Source: Lepidonotus clava
Lineage: Eukaryota; Annelida; Polychaeta; Phyllodocida; Polynoidae
Assembly (NCBI GenBank): GCA_936440205.1
Contig: OW387149.1
Coordinates: 7,336,114 to 7,400,113, forward strand
Direction of reading: 5' to 3'
DNA length: 64,000 bases
Under the pieces are notes generated by a model. The model ran no database searches, was not told the DNA's origin, and saw only the letters and a list, made by a program, of their open reading frames with translations. This document shows positions 21,937 through 35,328 of the stretch, one piece after another (the stretch's first letter is position 1; the number at the start of each line of letters is the position of its first letter). A program made the translations under genes and the position numbers.

Positions 21937-24594
21937 CAGTGGCACAGTTGATCAGCATTCAGAAGACTCCATGCTTTCAACAGAACTCTCTTAAGAGTGA
22001 AGACGTAGGCAATGATGCTACATTCTCCAAGCAGGATCAAAGGCCATATTGCACTGTGTGTCATTTGACTTGCTTGAGGTATTTTACTTGTGTATAGTAA
22101 CACAAACTGAAGCAATTCTAAAGGACCCATCCTAGAATATAAAAGAGTGATTGCAATGATACTGCGTTAGCAAATGAAGTTTTCTTTTCACGTGTAACCG
22201 TGCAAAACCATTGGTTTTTCAAGGGACAAACACTTTATATTCTATGTGATGCACCGTTTGCATCAAAGTAGTTAGATTACTTAGTCGGTCTTAATCCAAT
22301 TATTTCTATATCTGCATCACACTTTATAACCCGTGGTATTTTATAAATACATTATGTAATAAACATTCCCTTCCACGATATATGCACTGCTCAAAATAGC
22401 AGCCTTAAACATACTGAAAGTATCTTAAGTATGAAAGTATATTAAGTCTGTAACATCTATGACAGTTTTATCCTAAAGCATTGGGTCTCTATGAAAAGTG
22501 TGAGGACAGGCTGCAAGATATCCGCCTGGGGAGTGGACAGCCTTGGCGTATTGCTGCTGGTTCAGGGCATGCCCTACGCTAAAACCCTTGTGCTTTAGGA
22601 TGGGGTATCTCTTTGATGTAGATAAGATTACGTCCCGGAATAGTTGCCCTGTCTCTGTGAGCTGAGGGAACAAGGGGAGAAGTTACTGTATTGGTCATAA
22701 AAGGCCTGCAACTTGTGAAAGGCATTTAGAAGTAGGTATGATGTGCTTATATTCTAAGACAATGTGAATACTTCACTTTGCTTTAGCATTATTCTTTAGG
22801 GCTCCTTGAGAAGTTTGGGTCTTCCTTTAGTATTTCTTTGTCTGGGGGTCCCAGTGTACCGAATTACATCTCTTTGAGATGTCCCATGCCACTAAGCCCC
22901 GTGTCACCCGTCACATTGGCGAAATAACCATGTCGCCCTTATGCACGCCCCCCCCCCCCCCCCCTCCACCTTTGTTTTTGGCCCAAATATTGAAGTTTTC
23001 AATTTAGCATCGTATTATTATGTTTTACTAATAATATATCATGCGACTGGAAGATCTTACTTGTAAGATGTGACATTTGAATTTAAGAAAAAACAAAAAT
23101 CTTGCGCTCGGAGGGCAGACGTAAAAAGAAATATTGCTATTTTTCAAATTCCTGGAACTGCCCCTGGCACTGTCGGTTTTTAGGGGTCTTTACTCATACA
23201 CATACTCATTACCAACATTTTCCACCACCCGGAGCAGGGTCCAGCACAGTGGTGCCACCTAGTGTCTCAAAGTGGCTGGTTCCCGGCCTGAGACAGGGCG
23301 GATTGTATTACTCTACACCCTCCCCCCAGTAACCAGCGCACATGTCTCACGTAACTAATTGTATTGCTGTATAGTTTAATATAACGGATCCTGAGAGAAA
23401 AAATATTCAGAACGTTGCACCACATGAAATTGACTCAGAAACCTATTGTGGCCTCTTTGGCACACAAAATATCACAATTTCAGGGTAGGTTGAGCCTGAA
23501 AATTTTGAGCAAGTGCCCCAGATGTTGACCTACCCTCATTTTGGCGCTTTTGCAGTGACCAAATTCATGGAGCACAGAGACTATTTCAAAAACCTACTGA
23601 CATTTCTATAGTCACTGCATCATGGATTCTTTTTAATGAAATAACTCAGAAATGATTAGGGGTGCCTTTCATTCAATTCTATTTCAATATCAGCCACTTA
23701 AAGCCAGTCATTCCCTTCACCTCGGGACAGAAAGGTATATGACACTACAGATGGCACCACAATAAGTTCCTTGAGACCAGATGTCCGACGGGGATGACCT
23801 CCCCCTGGAAGATCCCAGAAGCATGTGTTCTAGGAGGTAAATGGGGGCTGGGGTCGGTTCTGCTGAGGAGGCAATTTGTCGGATGAGGCGTCTGGTTCTT
23901 GGCGTGTTATCTAAACAGGGTGTACTCTGAAGATGCGCATACTTCACCTTATTCCTTAAGCATTATGGTACAGGTTGAGGGTAAGGGTTGTCTAGGGTCA
24001 GGGATGGTGATGAATTGAGTTTTCTATTTAAATGAGATTTGACTGAGATACCTTGGGTTTTATTTCAAACAGGTGCATGTTACAGTTTAATATCATTTCA
24101 GATTATTTCAGTTGTCTTGTATTTTTACCTATTAAGTTGTATTTTACTTTTATCTTATTTTTGCATTAAGGTAATGAAAGACGTATGCACCAAGGGGATG
24201 GGGTTAGGGGTTTTTGATGTGCATACTATCTTTTAATAATCGAAAGCGTACTTAAGAATGAGAGCAAGGGGGAATGCGACATCGCTGACAATGTGCGCAT
24301 ACTTAATGGAAGGCCCGGCCCAACAATCGTGAGCATCTTGGGATAATTATGTCACCTCATAAAAAGTAGTTGCCACTTTGTACAACACCGAACTGTACAT
24401 TAGTAATTTACTACATGCAATCGTCATGAGAATAATAAAGATCCAGGCCAGTCATACATTATACACATATCTATCTACATAAGTTGGCCCTAATGACATT
24501 GCTACCCTATCGTTCAGTCAACAACTTCAGCAGCAACAATTTGCAAACCACCAACAACTGAACGAGTAAGGCACCAAACATGACTGAGGTTAAA
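21937..24594. other. no gene seen
   Basis: Spacer or intron. A 16-nt C run lies near 22948. The GC-richer stretch 23220-23340 contains several small ORFs but no recognisable product. Confidence 0.5.
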
Positions 24595-24801
24595 GGCCCT
24601 ATTACACAACACGACTTTGAGCTGCAATACCAGCACAATTTTAAGATATTACAGAAAATATGTATACAGGAGTGATATAATTGTTTGAAATTGGCAATAT
24701 GGAGTATTCTACGCATGCAGAACAAAGGCCTTTGTCTTCTATATATGGAATTTATCGGCGACACTGCAAGCACAGTTTAAATCGTGTAGTGTAATACAGC
24801 C
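24595..24801. mobile_element. MITE, 'ggccctattacac' family, copy 1
   Basis: The left end 'ggccctattacacaacacga' is mirrored by 'tcgtgtagtgtaatacagcc' at the right. A second copy with similar interior ('aattgtttgaaattggcaat' compared with 'atttcaaacaaatggcaatt') lies at 58138-58344. Non-coding. Confidence 0.75.
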
Positions 24802-25160
24802 ATTTCAAACGGTCATTTTTTCATGCCCAGCCTTTGTCCATGAAACTCGTGCAGTCACCGTGACAGGAGTTCCTTTCTGGGAATGCCTGAAACAGTAGAC
24901 ACAGTCCAAAGAAATGTCGACAGGGAAAAAATCAAGACCATGATTGTTACAAAAACAATCAGTGGTGAGAGGCGGGTCGAGTGTGTGGAGGGGACTGGGT
25001 GCATCTTTGGTCTCAGTGGCCAAGTGTCGCTGTGTGGTTTGGCCTGGGACTGAGTCAGAGCGGTACAGAGCCAGACTTATAACTGTACAAGTAATACCAT
25101 GTTTACAGGGTGCCTTGTGGTCCGTTTTCATGCGTATTTTGTTTACCAACTGATACATAT

Positions 25161-25400
25161 TTCCCAGCACAGACCAAGTGGTTATTTGGGTTCAATTCCC
25201 AGTTAGTGCTTGGTTCACTAAGGGATGAGGTACAGCAAAAATGATTGCTAGGTTTTGATCCCCTGCTGTTTGCCCGCCTTGTCACCTTCATCTCATAGAT
25301 TCATCACCAAAGACAGAATTTGTCCCAACTGGTTTTTGCAGTGAAAATGACCCTGGCTGTCGGTACGGCATAAAACATCCAACACTCACTCACTCACTGC
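25161..25400 (+). mobile_element. (CACT)n-tailed SINE, 5'-truncated copy
   Basis: It contains the B-box-like 'gggttcaattccc', the core phrases 'gatgaggtacagcaaaaatg' and 'ggttttgatcccctgctg', the tail 'accctggctgtcggtacgg', and ends in 'cactcactcactcact'. It shares these with copies at 42157 and 58425 but lacks their 5' module. ORFs within it are SINE translations. Confidence 0.8.
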
Positions 25401-27587
25401 CATATAGATCTAATGTTCAATGTAGAAATTCCAAAAATATAATCATTCTTCTTCGTCTTGGCTGCTATATAATCGATAATTTCAAGGAATGTATTGATGG
25501 AAAATACTGATATGCTCAGGCACTTCTATCTGGGGTAGAATCTACTAGTTGTTTACTGATTATTACTTGGTCTGGGAGAGAATCTACTGACCTTCGGATT
25601 TCCTATATTTATCTTTCAAGTATAACCTTCGTGTAGGTGGCTGATATTCCAATTTGAACATTTATTTTAATCATGTATTTTCTTTACCTCATTTACCCCA
25701 ATCACGTATAGCAGTTCCCTAGAAACCAATAGAATTAACGAAATGTTATATACAAAGATTTAAAAACAAACTCAAAAACATGCCTCATTTGAAAGGGAGG
25801 AAAACCCTGTTGACCTTAGGATGTTGCCCCTTTTAAGGTGTCAGTGTGTGAGCAGGAGGAGGTGGTCCTGTGGTCAGACCTGACATATAACACCCCCCTG
25901 GTGTGTCAGAGATCTAGGTGACCACAGGTATATCCCGTCTGGTCTCCTACTGTCTGGGTGGAGGGAGGGGGGGGGGAGGGCTCCTACGGCTGTGTCTCTT
26001 ATCCCCAGCACACATATTGAGTGTTCTGCCTTACCTAGAAGTCGGTAAAAGAGCCTTTTCTGGGGACGCTACATTGTGAACTAATATCATAGCATTTTAT
26101 AAGTATGGTTTTATGTTTGGCAATATAATTGTCAATCTTTTGACATTTTATATGAATAAAGTGCTCAGCCAGGTTTAGAACGCAGCAATAGAGACTTTTC
26201 CTGTGAGTTCTTCAACATAAAACATTTAATGTTAATGATATTGCATTTTACAATAATATTATGATATTTAGCCGTATAACATTCTGCATTTTTTCAATAA
26301 TCCAATTTGCTAATTTTCAAGCCCAGAGATAAGATTATATTAGATATGAGAAAACGTCTGCAAATGGTATGTTCTGGTGATATGCAAGTCCTCATCTATG
26401 CAAACAAAGTAACAATACAAATTAATCTTTTTTTAAGCCAATTAATCCTTGTTGATCAATTAAAAATGATCTATAGAAGCGTTTTCCCACATTGGTCACG
26501 GTTCTCCGTGTAGGACGTGTATGTGGCCGGGTTCTGGTCACGAGTAAAGTGGTGGTGCTGACATGTCAACGAAAGGGGATACAGATGGGAAAAAGGGGAG
26601 AGTAAACAATTGGCAAGAATTAATTGAATATCAGTTTCCAACGGGACATATAAGACTGCAGGGTAAAAAGGACAATGGTAAATGGATGTCCAACACACCC
26701 CTCATGGTGTAGTCACTCCATATACAATGCATATATATGTTTACAATGACCCGATAAAATGGTTGATTATGTGTTTAATAATAGGCTACGTATACATTCT
26801 TATATCACCCGTGCATATACCAACCATACCACAATAGATATATAAGTGCAGTTTGTTTAATAGAGGTCAAGTATGTTATGAATACATACCAACAATATTT
26901 CATAATTCAAGGCAGCTATCATGGTGATATAATCATCAAAATCGATTTATAATTCTCTTTCAGTCAGTAAATAGGACGTGTGGTTAGATGTAATGTTTTC
27001 ATAAACAAAAATCAAACAAAAACAGCAGCATCAAAATCGGCTTTATTCTCGGTTTTTACAGTAGTATGTAAATCTGTTTTCTTAGCTTTACGGTAGTTCT
27101 GCAGGTGGAGAGGATGTAACACTACCTGCAGAAGGCCCAGAGGGTGGGCAGGGATAGGTAACCAGCTCATACTACAGACAAACAGAAAACACGTGCTCAT
27201 TTTAGACTGTATAACATGGATATTAAAAAAGGCGCAAAACAACCTTTCCTCAGGCACTATATTAAGAAATGCTGACATAATGTATGAGAGCTAACAACGT
27301 CATTGATATCACACCTACTACTTTTTCTTATAAAAGTTATTTACATATCTATTTACCTTTAGGCATTTTTGAATAATGCATTTACGTTTAGTCCATCTTT
27401 GATGCATCATAATTTATTGTATTCAGTTACTTTTTTTCTATTTTATGAAGTACTAGTTGGGTAGCAAGTTTCAACAAGCCAACTTTGAACGTCCTATTTG
27501 ATAATACAATAATCAAGACATCAAACAGTCCATGAAACTGACATGGCATTCAGAAAGATCTTCTGAATGTTTCATTCAATGGGATCA
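25401..27587. other. no gene seen
   Basis: Intron or spacer. A G run lies near 25970. The stretch 25840-25990 is GC-richer but has no exon-like structure. Confidence 0.5.
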
Positions 27588-28082
27588 TGTTTTGCCCCAT
27601 GGGGATCAAGGGTGGGGGTTCCTTCGGGAGCCTCCTGGGAAGAATGTGTCCCCAGCAGCCCCTTGCTGTTCGCAGAAGGCCACAAATGGGAGACCAGACT
27701 CGGTAGCTCTTTGGTAGAGTGCCCGCTCTGAGTCTGGGAGGTCTCGGGATTTATCCCTGGCCGAGTCATACCAAAGACTTTAACAATGGTAGTGGTCACT
27801 GCTTGCCTGGCACTCGGTATAAAGTAAGAACCACGAAACATGATTGGTCAGCCTGGTGTCAGTATAATGTGACTGGGTGGGGTATTGTGTGGGCCTATGA
27901 CATGATATCTCAGTGTGGCAGCACTATAAAGAGGGCATTGGGTCCCACTGCTACAAATAGGCACCTCATTTCATAGATTCGGTCACCGCCCCTGCGGCGT
28001 TAATCTAGCTGAAAAGCTTTTCCTTGTACAGTCTGGTAAAAGAACCCTAAAGGGTTGGCCGGACGTTAAACTTATCCCTAAA
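27588..28082 (+). mobile_element. long tRNA-derived SINE, molluscan Meta-SINE-like
   Basis: In order: a 5' module ('gggttcc...gggaagaatgtg', 'cccagcagccccttgctg'), a tRNA-like head with A box 'tagctctttggtagagtgc' and B-box-like 'gggatttatccc', a central domain ('ggtcagcctggtgtcagt', 'aatgtgactgggtggggt', 'gcagcactataaagagggca'), and a tail ending 'ggccggacgttaaac'. This order and wording match SINEs I know from bivalves and gastropods. The 5' module is shared with the copies at 42157 and 58425, so the two families are mosaics. Confidence 0.75.
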
Positions 28083-30077
28083 ATGAACAAAATCATGTTT
28101 CAATTAGTGTTCAGACTATCTTACCTCTCCACATGTTGGCTTTTTCCGACGGTGACTGGACAACAATAAGCTGTTCACAGCCCGCATTGACGACCACCTG
28201 CATAGAACTACACCCTTTTCTACATGCAAAGTGTCCCTGAGTGGGGATCGTTTCACCATTTGTCATTGATGGTGATAAAAATTATTACGGTTTGTGGTCC
28301 AATGGAAGGATCATATACCTCAATAGGTAGCTATTGATAGCTAGCATAGGGATACAAAAGTACTATATATGTGTATGTAGCTAGTAACAAATTGTGGGTG
28401 AGAATATGACAAGAAACGAACAAGACAGCAATTTCTTTTCTTTCTTTTCTTTTTTCAAATCCCTTTTCGCTGTTAGAAAACATTATGCTACTCCTGCCTA
28501 CGCCGAGTAACGGGTTTTTAAGTGAATAGAATCAAACATTCCTACTCTATATGACCTGAAAAACAAGCTTACTTTAAATTTATAAAGCGCTCAACTGAGC
28601 TGATCATGAACTGCCGTCAATTTAAAGAACAGTTGGCGCCGGGAACCAGCCTTGGATCCAGAGCGAGGCTTACCTCAGAACGAGACAACTGTGTGTAGGC
28701 CTCAATAAAACAAATCAAAAAACTAATATCTGTATTAAATTCAGCTGAGCGAAGCACTTGTCACTGGAGCAGAATGCATGACCAAAGAGCAAAATGAAAT
28801 GCGGCTTGAGGTTATCAAGTTTATTTTGTTTTGTTTCTTTTTTAATTTTAGTAAGGCCTCCAGTGCCTTAGCCTATAGCGGTGGGTGATGGAGTATGGGA
28901 GGGTGTCTAGAACATCCTCCGATTTTGAAGTTTAGGCCATGGGAAATAAAACCTAGGAAGTTGGGTAGAATTATCATCCGTAACCCCCTCAGAGTTATTG
29001 GAATTCCCCTGAATTAACCTGGAACCCCCTCAGAAATTTCCAGAACCCTTCAGATTGTTGGGCTTTTTCCTCCTTATAAAACCTACAGAACTGTCAAAGG
29101 AAAAGGAGTGAGGTTCAGATTGTGGAAGTTAAAGGAAAGCTTGCACATAATGACAGGACAAATATTTCCAAATAAAATTCTTGATGACTCCGTAAAGCCT
29201 AGCATGATGACTCCGTAAAGAACTAATAATGCTCAAAGGTTAACACCAATGGCTTCAAAGAGGATTCACCAGAACCACCCATGCCCACATACAATATGAC
29301 TGGTGGGAAAATAGAATCAGTCTGTGCTCAAATAAAGCAAAAGAAATAAACGAAAATCACAAAAACATACTTGTGGTATACATTGGTAGAGCTCCAACAG
29401 TTTGGGAAAGGAGCGCCCATCCATAATGGTGGGATATAGCAGAATAGGGAATGTATCACACACTTTTCGATCCAAGTGCGTCTCTTGGTCAATAAAACTC
29501 GTGCAGTCTTAGTTAATTGACATAACAAATGTTTGAATGTGTTGGTGTTAATATGAAGTGAAAGTGCTTTTGGTCCTTTATTGTTGGAGACTTTTCTAGA
29601 AAGGAAGTTGAAAATTTACTACTATGAAATACTCCATATGCTGAACAGGATCAGGTGAAATTAAGTTGAATGTTTTTGTTGGTTCTTTCACACTGAAAAG
29701 ACTCAGTTGCCACTCCCGCAATGAACATTATGTAGATGTCTGTGGTGATGATATATTAAGTAAATGGAGGAGGGTAGGAGGGAGAGGGCACCCCACAGTG
29801 GAAACAGTCTGTGGTGGTGGTGGTGTGGGAGGTGGTTCCAGCGGTGGTGCTACAAGTGGGGCTGGAGTAATAGGTGCCTTGTGTAAAAGAGTCAGGAACT
29901 TGTTCTGGCGATGTTTGTCCTCAAACCTACAGAATCGTTCACTGATTTACTGACACTGTCACTAATACCTCTACATTGTTATCGTGCTCTCCTCATACAG
30001 TTAGGGATAGGGTTAGAATTAGGTTATGAGTTATGGTTTGGGTTTGGGTTAGGGTTGAATATGTACACTGTCATCTG
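28083..30077. other. no gene seen; small repeats
   Basis: Contains a TTTC microsatellite (28432-28456), a diverged 'gaaccccctcagaaattt' repeat at 28980-29060 that recurs at about 32065-32115, and a degenerate TTAGGG-like stretch at 29999-30058. Confidence 0.5.
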
Positions 30078-30247
30078 CAGGGGCGGATCCAGGAGGGAGG
30101 GGCGGGGGGGGGGGGGGGCTTTCCAGGGGTCCTGATAACCTCTTTTTTAGTGGGACTTACACTTGACAAAGAGATAAACCCTCGTGCATATATATATACA
30201 TGAGGTTTTATTACTAACCTTTTGGGCAAATCCTGTAACTGCCCCTG
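30078..30247. mobile_element. short hAT-like MITE, second copy
   Basis: The left end 'caggggcggatccagg' and right end 'ctgtaactgcccctg' are inverted relatives of each other and of the ends at 1021. The interior carries a 14-nt G run. Confidence 0.65.
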
Positions 30248-31336
30248 AATTACACTGTTGCATAGATCACACTGAACAAACTCTGTAAAGCGCAAAACAG
30301 TGTCCGTTAATTATATGGACTCCGTTATTGTACACTCGGCTCCCCATAGTGTCTATGTTAGCGGTGGTCAGGCCCTTCCCAGCTGCTGGCCCCCTTCACC
30401 CACACAGCAGTGGTCTAAGTCAGACACACTCACTGAGTCTTTTCGATGTGGTAGCACAGGGGGAAGGATTACTTTGATACAACCCAAGGACAGGTCAGTT
30501 TGACACAAATTACCTGATATATTTGCATTTTTTCAACTTGTATATGAATAATATGTTGGTTAATTTGATATACAGGGAATATTTAATTTGGAATGTTGTG
30601 GAAAGGACTGGCGGTGTTGGATGAGTAGATGAAAGTGAGTCAAGATAATGTTACTGATACTGTCTTCCTGGTCCAATGGTCATCTTTGTAAAAGGCATGG
30701 GCTTAACTTCTTTATGGGTTTCATTATGTATATATATAAATACATATCATATCTGTGTATTTAAAGAAATCAAATTATATTGATAAATATTTTTTTATTC
30801 ATGCAGTTGCTGTGATCACAAACACTTCGCCACGTCTTCCATATATATTGATAAATTATAGATAGGTAAATAATATATGCTAGCAGTATGCATGTATACA
30901 ATGCGCCGTATACAATACATTGACAAATACATACATGTATGCAAATGAATGAATAAGGTATACTCATATTTTATAAATCAATATTATATGTATATATTTC
31001 ATGAAATTTAAGGGACGATTTTGATCATGGGTCATGGTTGCCTTGCTTATAATATAAAATTGTGCACATGTACTGTAAAACCAATTAGGGGGCCTATAGA
31101 GATTATTCATGACATAGGTTGTAGATCTAGAGTAAATACCTACGAATTCTAGCCCACAACGGTTATTTCTAGATAGTTGACTATACAAAACCGCAGACAA
31201 ATACAGCTGTACACTAGTTCACGGAAGATGCACCCATAATGAAACAAGTGCAGTTTTTCTTCTAGGTCCCTCCACCCCAGATTCCTTAACCAATGCACCC
31301 TGACCCCCTTCTCCTGAGTCCTGGCTTTTTTCATAG
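30248..31336. other. no gene seen
   Basis: AT-rich, with many 'tatata' and 'tacatg' alternations at 30725-30980. Confidence 0.5.
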
Positions 31337-31377
31337 GTGGCGCCATGGAGCGACGAGTCTATACTCCTCCTACCAAT
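31337..31377 (+). CDS. candidate start-codon exon with strong Kozak context
   Basis: A T-rich acceptor (cttttttcatag) is followed by GTGGCGCC and then ATGG (start at 31345). This is a near-ideal context for initiation. The frame MERRVYTPPTN ends in phase 0 at a gtaagc donor. It would join the exon at 50419 in frame. With an acceptor upstream, the true first exon would be a non-coding 5' exon further left; alternatively it is an internal exon with two bases of a split codon. No homology for these 11 residues is claimed, so membership in tensin rests on strand, position and phase. Confidence 0.35.
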
Positions 31378-31680
31378 GTAAGCAAATGTGAGTAATGGCA
31401 CTACAAGTAAATAAGTATACAGCCTTGATAAGTAGGTGTGACTTTTTGTTATCTCCATCACAAGATATTTCAGGCTGTCAGCTGTAAAATGGAGCCCTTG
31501 GCACTGGGAACCAGAGCCTGGAGTGACAAAAAGAGCCCGAGTGGGTGTCAGGACTAGTCAGCATAGAGTCAACAGACATGGTCAGCCCCCAGACCCGGCC
31601 AGAGTCAGGGCCCTGTACCCCTGGTTTTAACATGGGGACATGGCCATTTCTGAAATTTAACATGGGAACATGAGCCTTAA

Positions 31681-31895
31681 GCCCCATACCCACTAAGCAA
31701 CTTTTCCACAGTTCGGCAACAGATCGGCACTAGAATCGGCCGATTTTTATAATCGCCTGTTAGTATAGTGTATGGAAATGTGCATGTTTGATCTGAATCG
31801 GTGCTAAAATCGGCCGATTCTAGGGGTAGAATCAGTCGATTTTAGCACCGATCCGTTTCCAAACTGTGTAAAAGTTGCTTAGTGGGTATGGGGCT
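31681..31895. mobile_element. MITE with 'gccccatacccactaagcaa' ends
   Basis: The left end 'gccccatacccactaagcaa' continues 'cttttccacagtt'; the right end is the inverse ('aactgtgtaaaagttgctta' then 'gtgggtatggggc'). Internal 'aatcggccgatt' blocks form more inverted pairs. It is a clear 215-bp foldback MITE with no ORF. Confidence 0.85.
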
Positions 31896-32465
31896 TTCGT
31901 GCCAATGACATGGGCCCAAAAAAAATGTTAGTGCCCTATCAATTCTTTTTAAAGTTGCTATTCGACATGTAGGACACAAGAGGTGGTGGGGGGAGGATCC
32001 CTCGGTGTCTGTTGGAACCCCCAACAGTTCATAAGACTAGAAACATGGCATAGTTTGCCAGAATGGTCAGCTGAAACTCCCTCCGATTTCCAAGAACCCC
32101 CTCAGAATTTGGGGCTAGGTACCGCCCTGGAATAATAAGCAACAACAACTTTCACATTGCCATTTTCAAAATTGATACAAAACATGTGGAGCCCCCGGCC
32201 CCTCCATTAAGAGCCCTAGATTCCAAGCCCCCCTGGTACACATGTCTTTTTGTTAATAGGGGTGAGGTTTTACACGGTCAGACAGGGAGGTGAGTCCTCA
32301 TGTAGCTGTTCTACTCTATAGAGGAGAGAGTGGTAGACCACAGGCTGGTAATTACATATGTATTTAGGATAGTGGGTCTGTTCAAAGAAGTACTCATTCA
32401 TAATTAGCTGTATGATAAATTTCCATATATGCAGGGCTGTATGATGACTCATTCTTCGAGGGTTC
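31896..32465. other. no gene seen
   Basis: Contains the second copy of the 'aaccccctcagaattt' dispersed repeat at about 32065-32115. Confidence 0.4.
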
Positions 32466-32467
32466 AA

Positions 32468-32500
<33 letters not shown>

Positions 32501-32530
32501 CATATATAATTATATGTATATACATATATT
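32466..32530. repeat. (TA)n microsatellite
   Basis: An uninterrupted 'tatatata' run at about 32468-32500 is followed by imperfect TA-rich sequence. Confidence 0.9.
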
Positions 32531-35328
32531 TATATTGTCAGCATGGTTTTCTAGTATTCAAAATGTTCAAGTTCATTTTGATGTCACCTGGATTGAGGCA
32601 AAAGAAGAATTACACCAGAAGAACTTATGTAAATAATAAGACAAATAACATTATCTTCTTTCATTTATTACTTCATTTCATATTTCACCACTCCACAACT
32701 ATTGGAAGAGCACTGTAAAGTGATATAGTTTTTGATTTAATTAAAAAAAACAGAACATAAGTTCTACATAACTAAAGGAACTATTATCGGATAATTACTA
32801 AGTTTATAATTAAGTGAAGTTGAGTCTTCCGTCTACTAGAAATTGGATCATATATTGAACTAGATAACAAGATGTCATCGAATTTTAATCATTCATATAT
32901 TAAAAGTCCAATGTAAGCTAATATTTTATTTGGATCACTTATGTTTTCCATGTTTTCCATTTGAAGTAGCCAGTCTTAATATGTCACTAGAACTGATGCC
33001 TGTAAATTAAGCAAGGTGGACCTTGAGGTGGTAAATACTAGCAGTAGTTGTAAGAATCATACATGATTATTTTACCGAAATACATGTATCATAATATTTT
33101 GCACTCGGAAATATCCAAATCGCGAAACACTACCCATGAGCGCGAGATTAGCTAACGATAGTGTCAATGCTTCTTAATAGATCAAAGTGAGCCCACAACT
33201 TTACCATTTCATACATTCTTGTTTTTATTAAACCACATTCATTGAGATACAGTGATCTTCAATGTAGGTGAGCAGGAAATAACAAAGAATTTCGCAAGCG
33301 TAAACTATGAATTACAAATTACAATTTGCAGTAGACAGGTACAGTAAATTAATGTTACACAATATATAGATTTGTTTTATATATATAGACAAATGGAAAT
33401 TAACAATGATCCAAGCACAATTTTTCCCTGGACACCTAATAAAAAAGTCTATTTGACTACCAGAATGATTGGCGTTCCTGCTGTTAGAATTTAGATACCA
33501 CACAAGGCGATTTATCATTTATTATCTTCCCTCAGTAGCTGGTTTGTAATAGGTGGCATAATGGGGGATCAAGTGTTACATAATGAATAGAGGCACGTCC
33601 TATTATCCCAGCATTTGTGTCACTTTTATCACGGCCTGTCTACCTAACGTATCAGACATGTAGGCCCCTGAATATACTGATACTGGACTTTTTGTCGTGA
33701 TCATCAGATTAGGAACTTCGTTGAACTCATATAAATATATATATGGTCATTCAACTATAGTATTTTCAGCCCTATGTTAGGCAGATGTGTTCTCTAGCGT
33801 GTAGTCAAGAAAAGACTGACCACATCACTGAAATATTAATATACAATATATATACTTTAACATCGAACTTAGTTTTTTGTTTAGATATTGATTACTAATG
33901 TAGCATTTATACACGTTTACTTACACTTAATTTCACGTCCTCCAGTTAAACAGATGATAAGGTGATAACAAATGAGAAAAATGACTGCTGATGAGTATGA
34001 TTGAAATACCATATTGTAAATATTCAGCACACTTTGCTCGCAACAACATTGAACAGCATCGCGTGATCGTTTCCTTTTTGCAATGTACATAAAGAAGAGA
34101 ATAATATTATGTTGTCACTTGGAAATTCCCCGCCGTTCTACCACTCTATGGACACTCCCCTTACCTCTTCTCGGAATCTTGTGTCTGCCTAGGGCCAGCT
34201 ACAGTAGCATTAGTGACATTTAGGTGCTTTCCTTTTACATATAAACGTGCTCAATATGGTCCTTAATAATAACTTACTTTTCGAACCCGCCTTCCTTGAG
34301 CCATGTTTAAATTTGAATAATTCAGTGATAGTGTTTTATATGTGAGAAATCGGCAATTTAACTTTAACTTCATAGTTGTTTGCTTCTAAAAACGTAATTT
34401 ACTTAGTGCAAATCAATTGAAATGGTTGCCATTTTTAACGTCACACATGTCCTACAGTTTAAAATGTCAGACAAATGTGTCACTCAGATGACTGAACATA
34501 CCACTACTCCTAACCCCTCAAAACAAACACAAATCATTCATTCTCCGTGTCCAAATGTACATCCTCCCGTCTAGTAAGGAAGCCTTTACACTGCTTTGAC
34601 CATCCCCGTTATGCCTGATGATTCTATTGTAGCAATTTCTATTCATTGAACCAAACCACTTTTCGAAGCCTCCTCAGAATCTAGTTTATACGAAAGGTAC
34701 AGTTGCACAAAGCCTTTTCCCATAAGATTAATTGCCATACAACACAGCCTTAGTAACCCTTTCAAATAGTTTACTTTGCAAACAACCTACTTGTGAATAC
34801 ACATCCCCTCCTATATCTCTCACTTGGGACAAGTGACTCAAGTCATGGACAAATGTTAAAACCAATGCTTTGAGCATGGAAATAAAGCCTATGGTGGACA
34901 TTTTCTGTCTCTCAAGTCATGGACGATTTAATGTCAAAACCAATGGATTTAGCAAGGGGAAAAAGCGTGATAAAGCCTTTGATGGGCGTTTTCTTGAATT
35001 TCATGAAAGCTTGGTAGGCCATTGAGAGTTGTATATCATATATGTTTGAATTGAAGGCTTAAACCCTGGCTACACTGGCCAACTAGTAGTGAACTCATCG
35101 AGACCGTCACGATGTATAGAGTTTGGATCAGTCCAATGGTGTGGTGTGGCCAGTCTCACCATAGCAGTCAGTTCATAAGGGGGAGTGCTTTTGACCACAT
35201 GGTATACATGAGTTGATCAAAAGCAGTTGCGTGTATACCATGACTTATGACTGGATCATTTTGTTGTAATCTTGAGAAGATGAAGATATACAACTTGATC
35301 ATCGAGTCTTTGGGAAGAGGGTTCCAAT
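32531..35328. other. no gene seen; one tandem duplication
   Basis: Very AT-rich intron or spacer. At 34833-34995 a unit of about 75 bp with 'ctcaagtcatggac', 'aaaaccaatg' and 'ataaagcc' occurs twice. A possible small inverted repeat 'ggctacactggcc...ggtgtggcc' lies at 35060-35155. Confidence 0.5.

Noticed and set aside
28622-28660. primer-binding-site-like 'tggcgccgggaacc' suggesting an LTR element
   Set aside because: No paired long terminal repeats, polypurine tract or coding remains were seen around it.
29761-29870. Gly-rich frame around a GGT repeat
   Set aside because: The frame is produced by a (ggt)n-like low-complexity tract.
29999-30058. interstitial telomere-like TTAGGG repeats
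   Set aside because: Only one or two exact hexamers amid variants; more likely a simple G/T-rich stretch.
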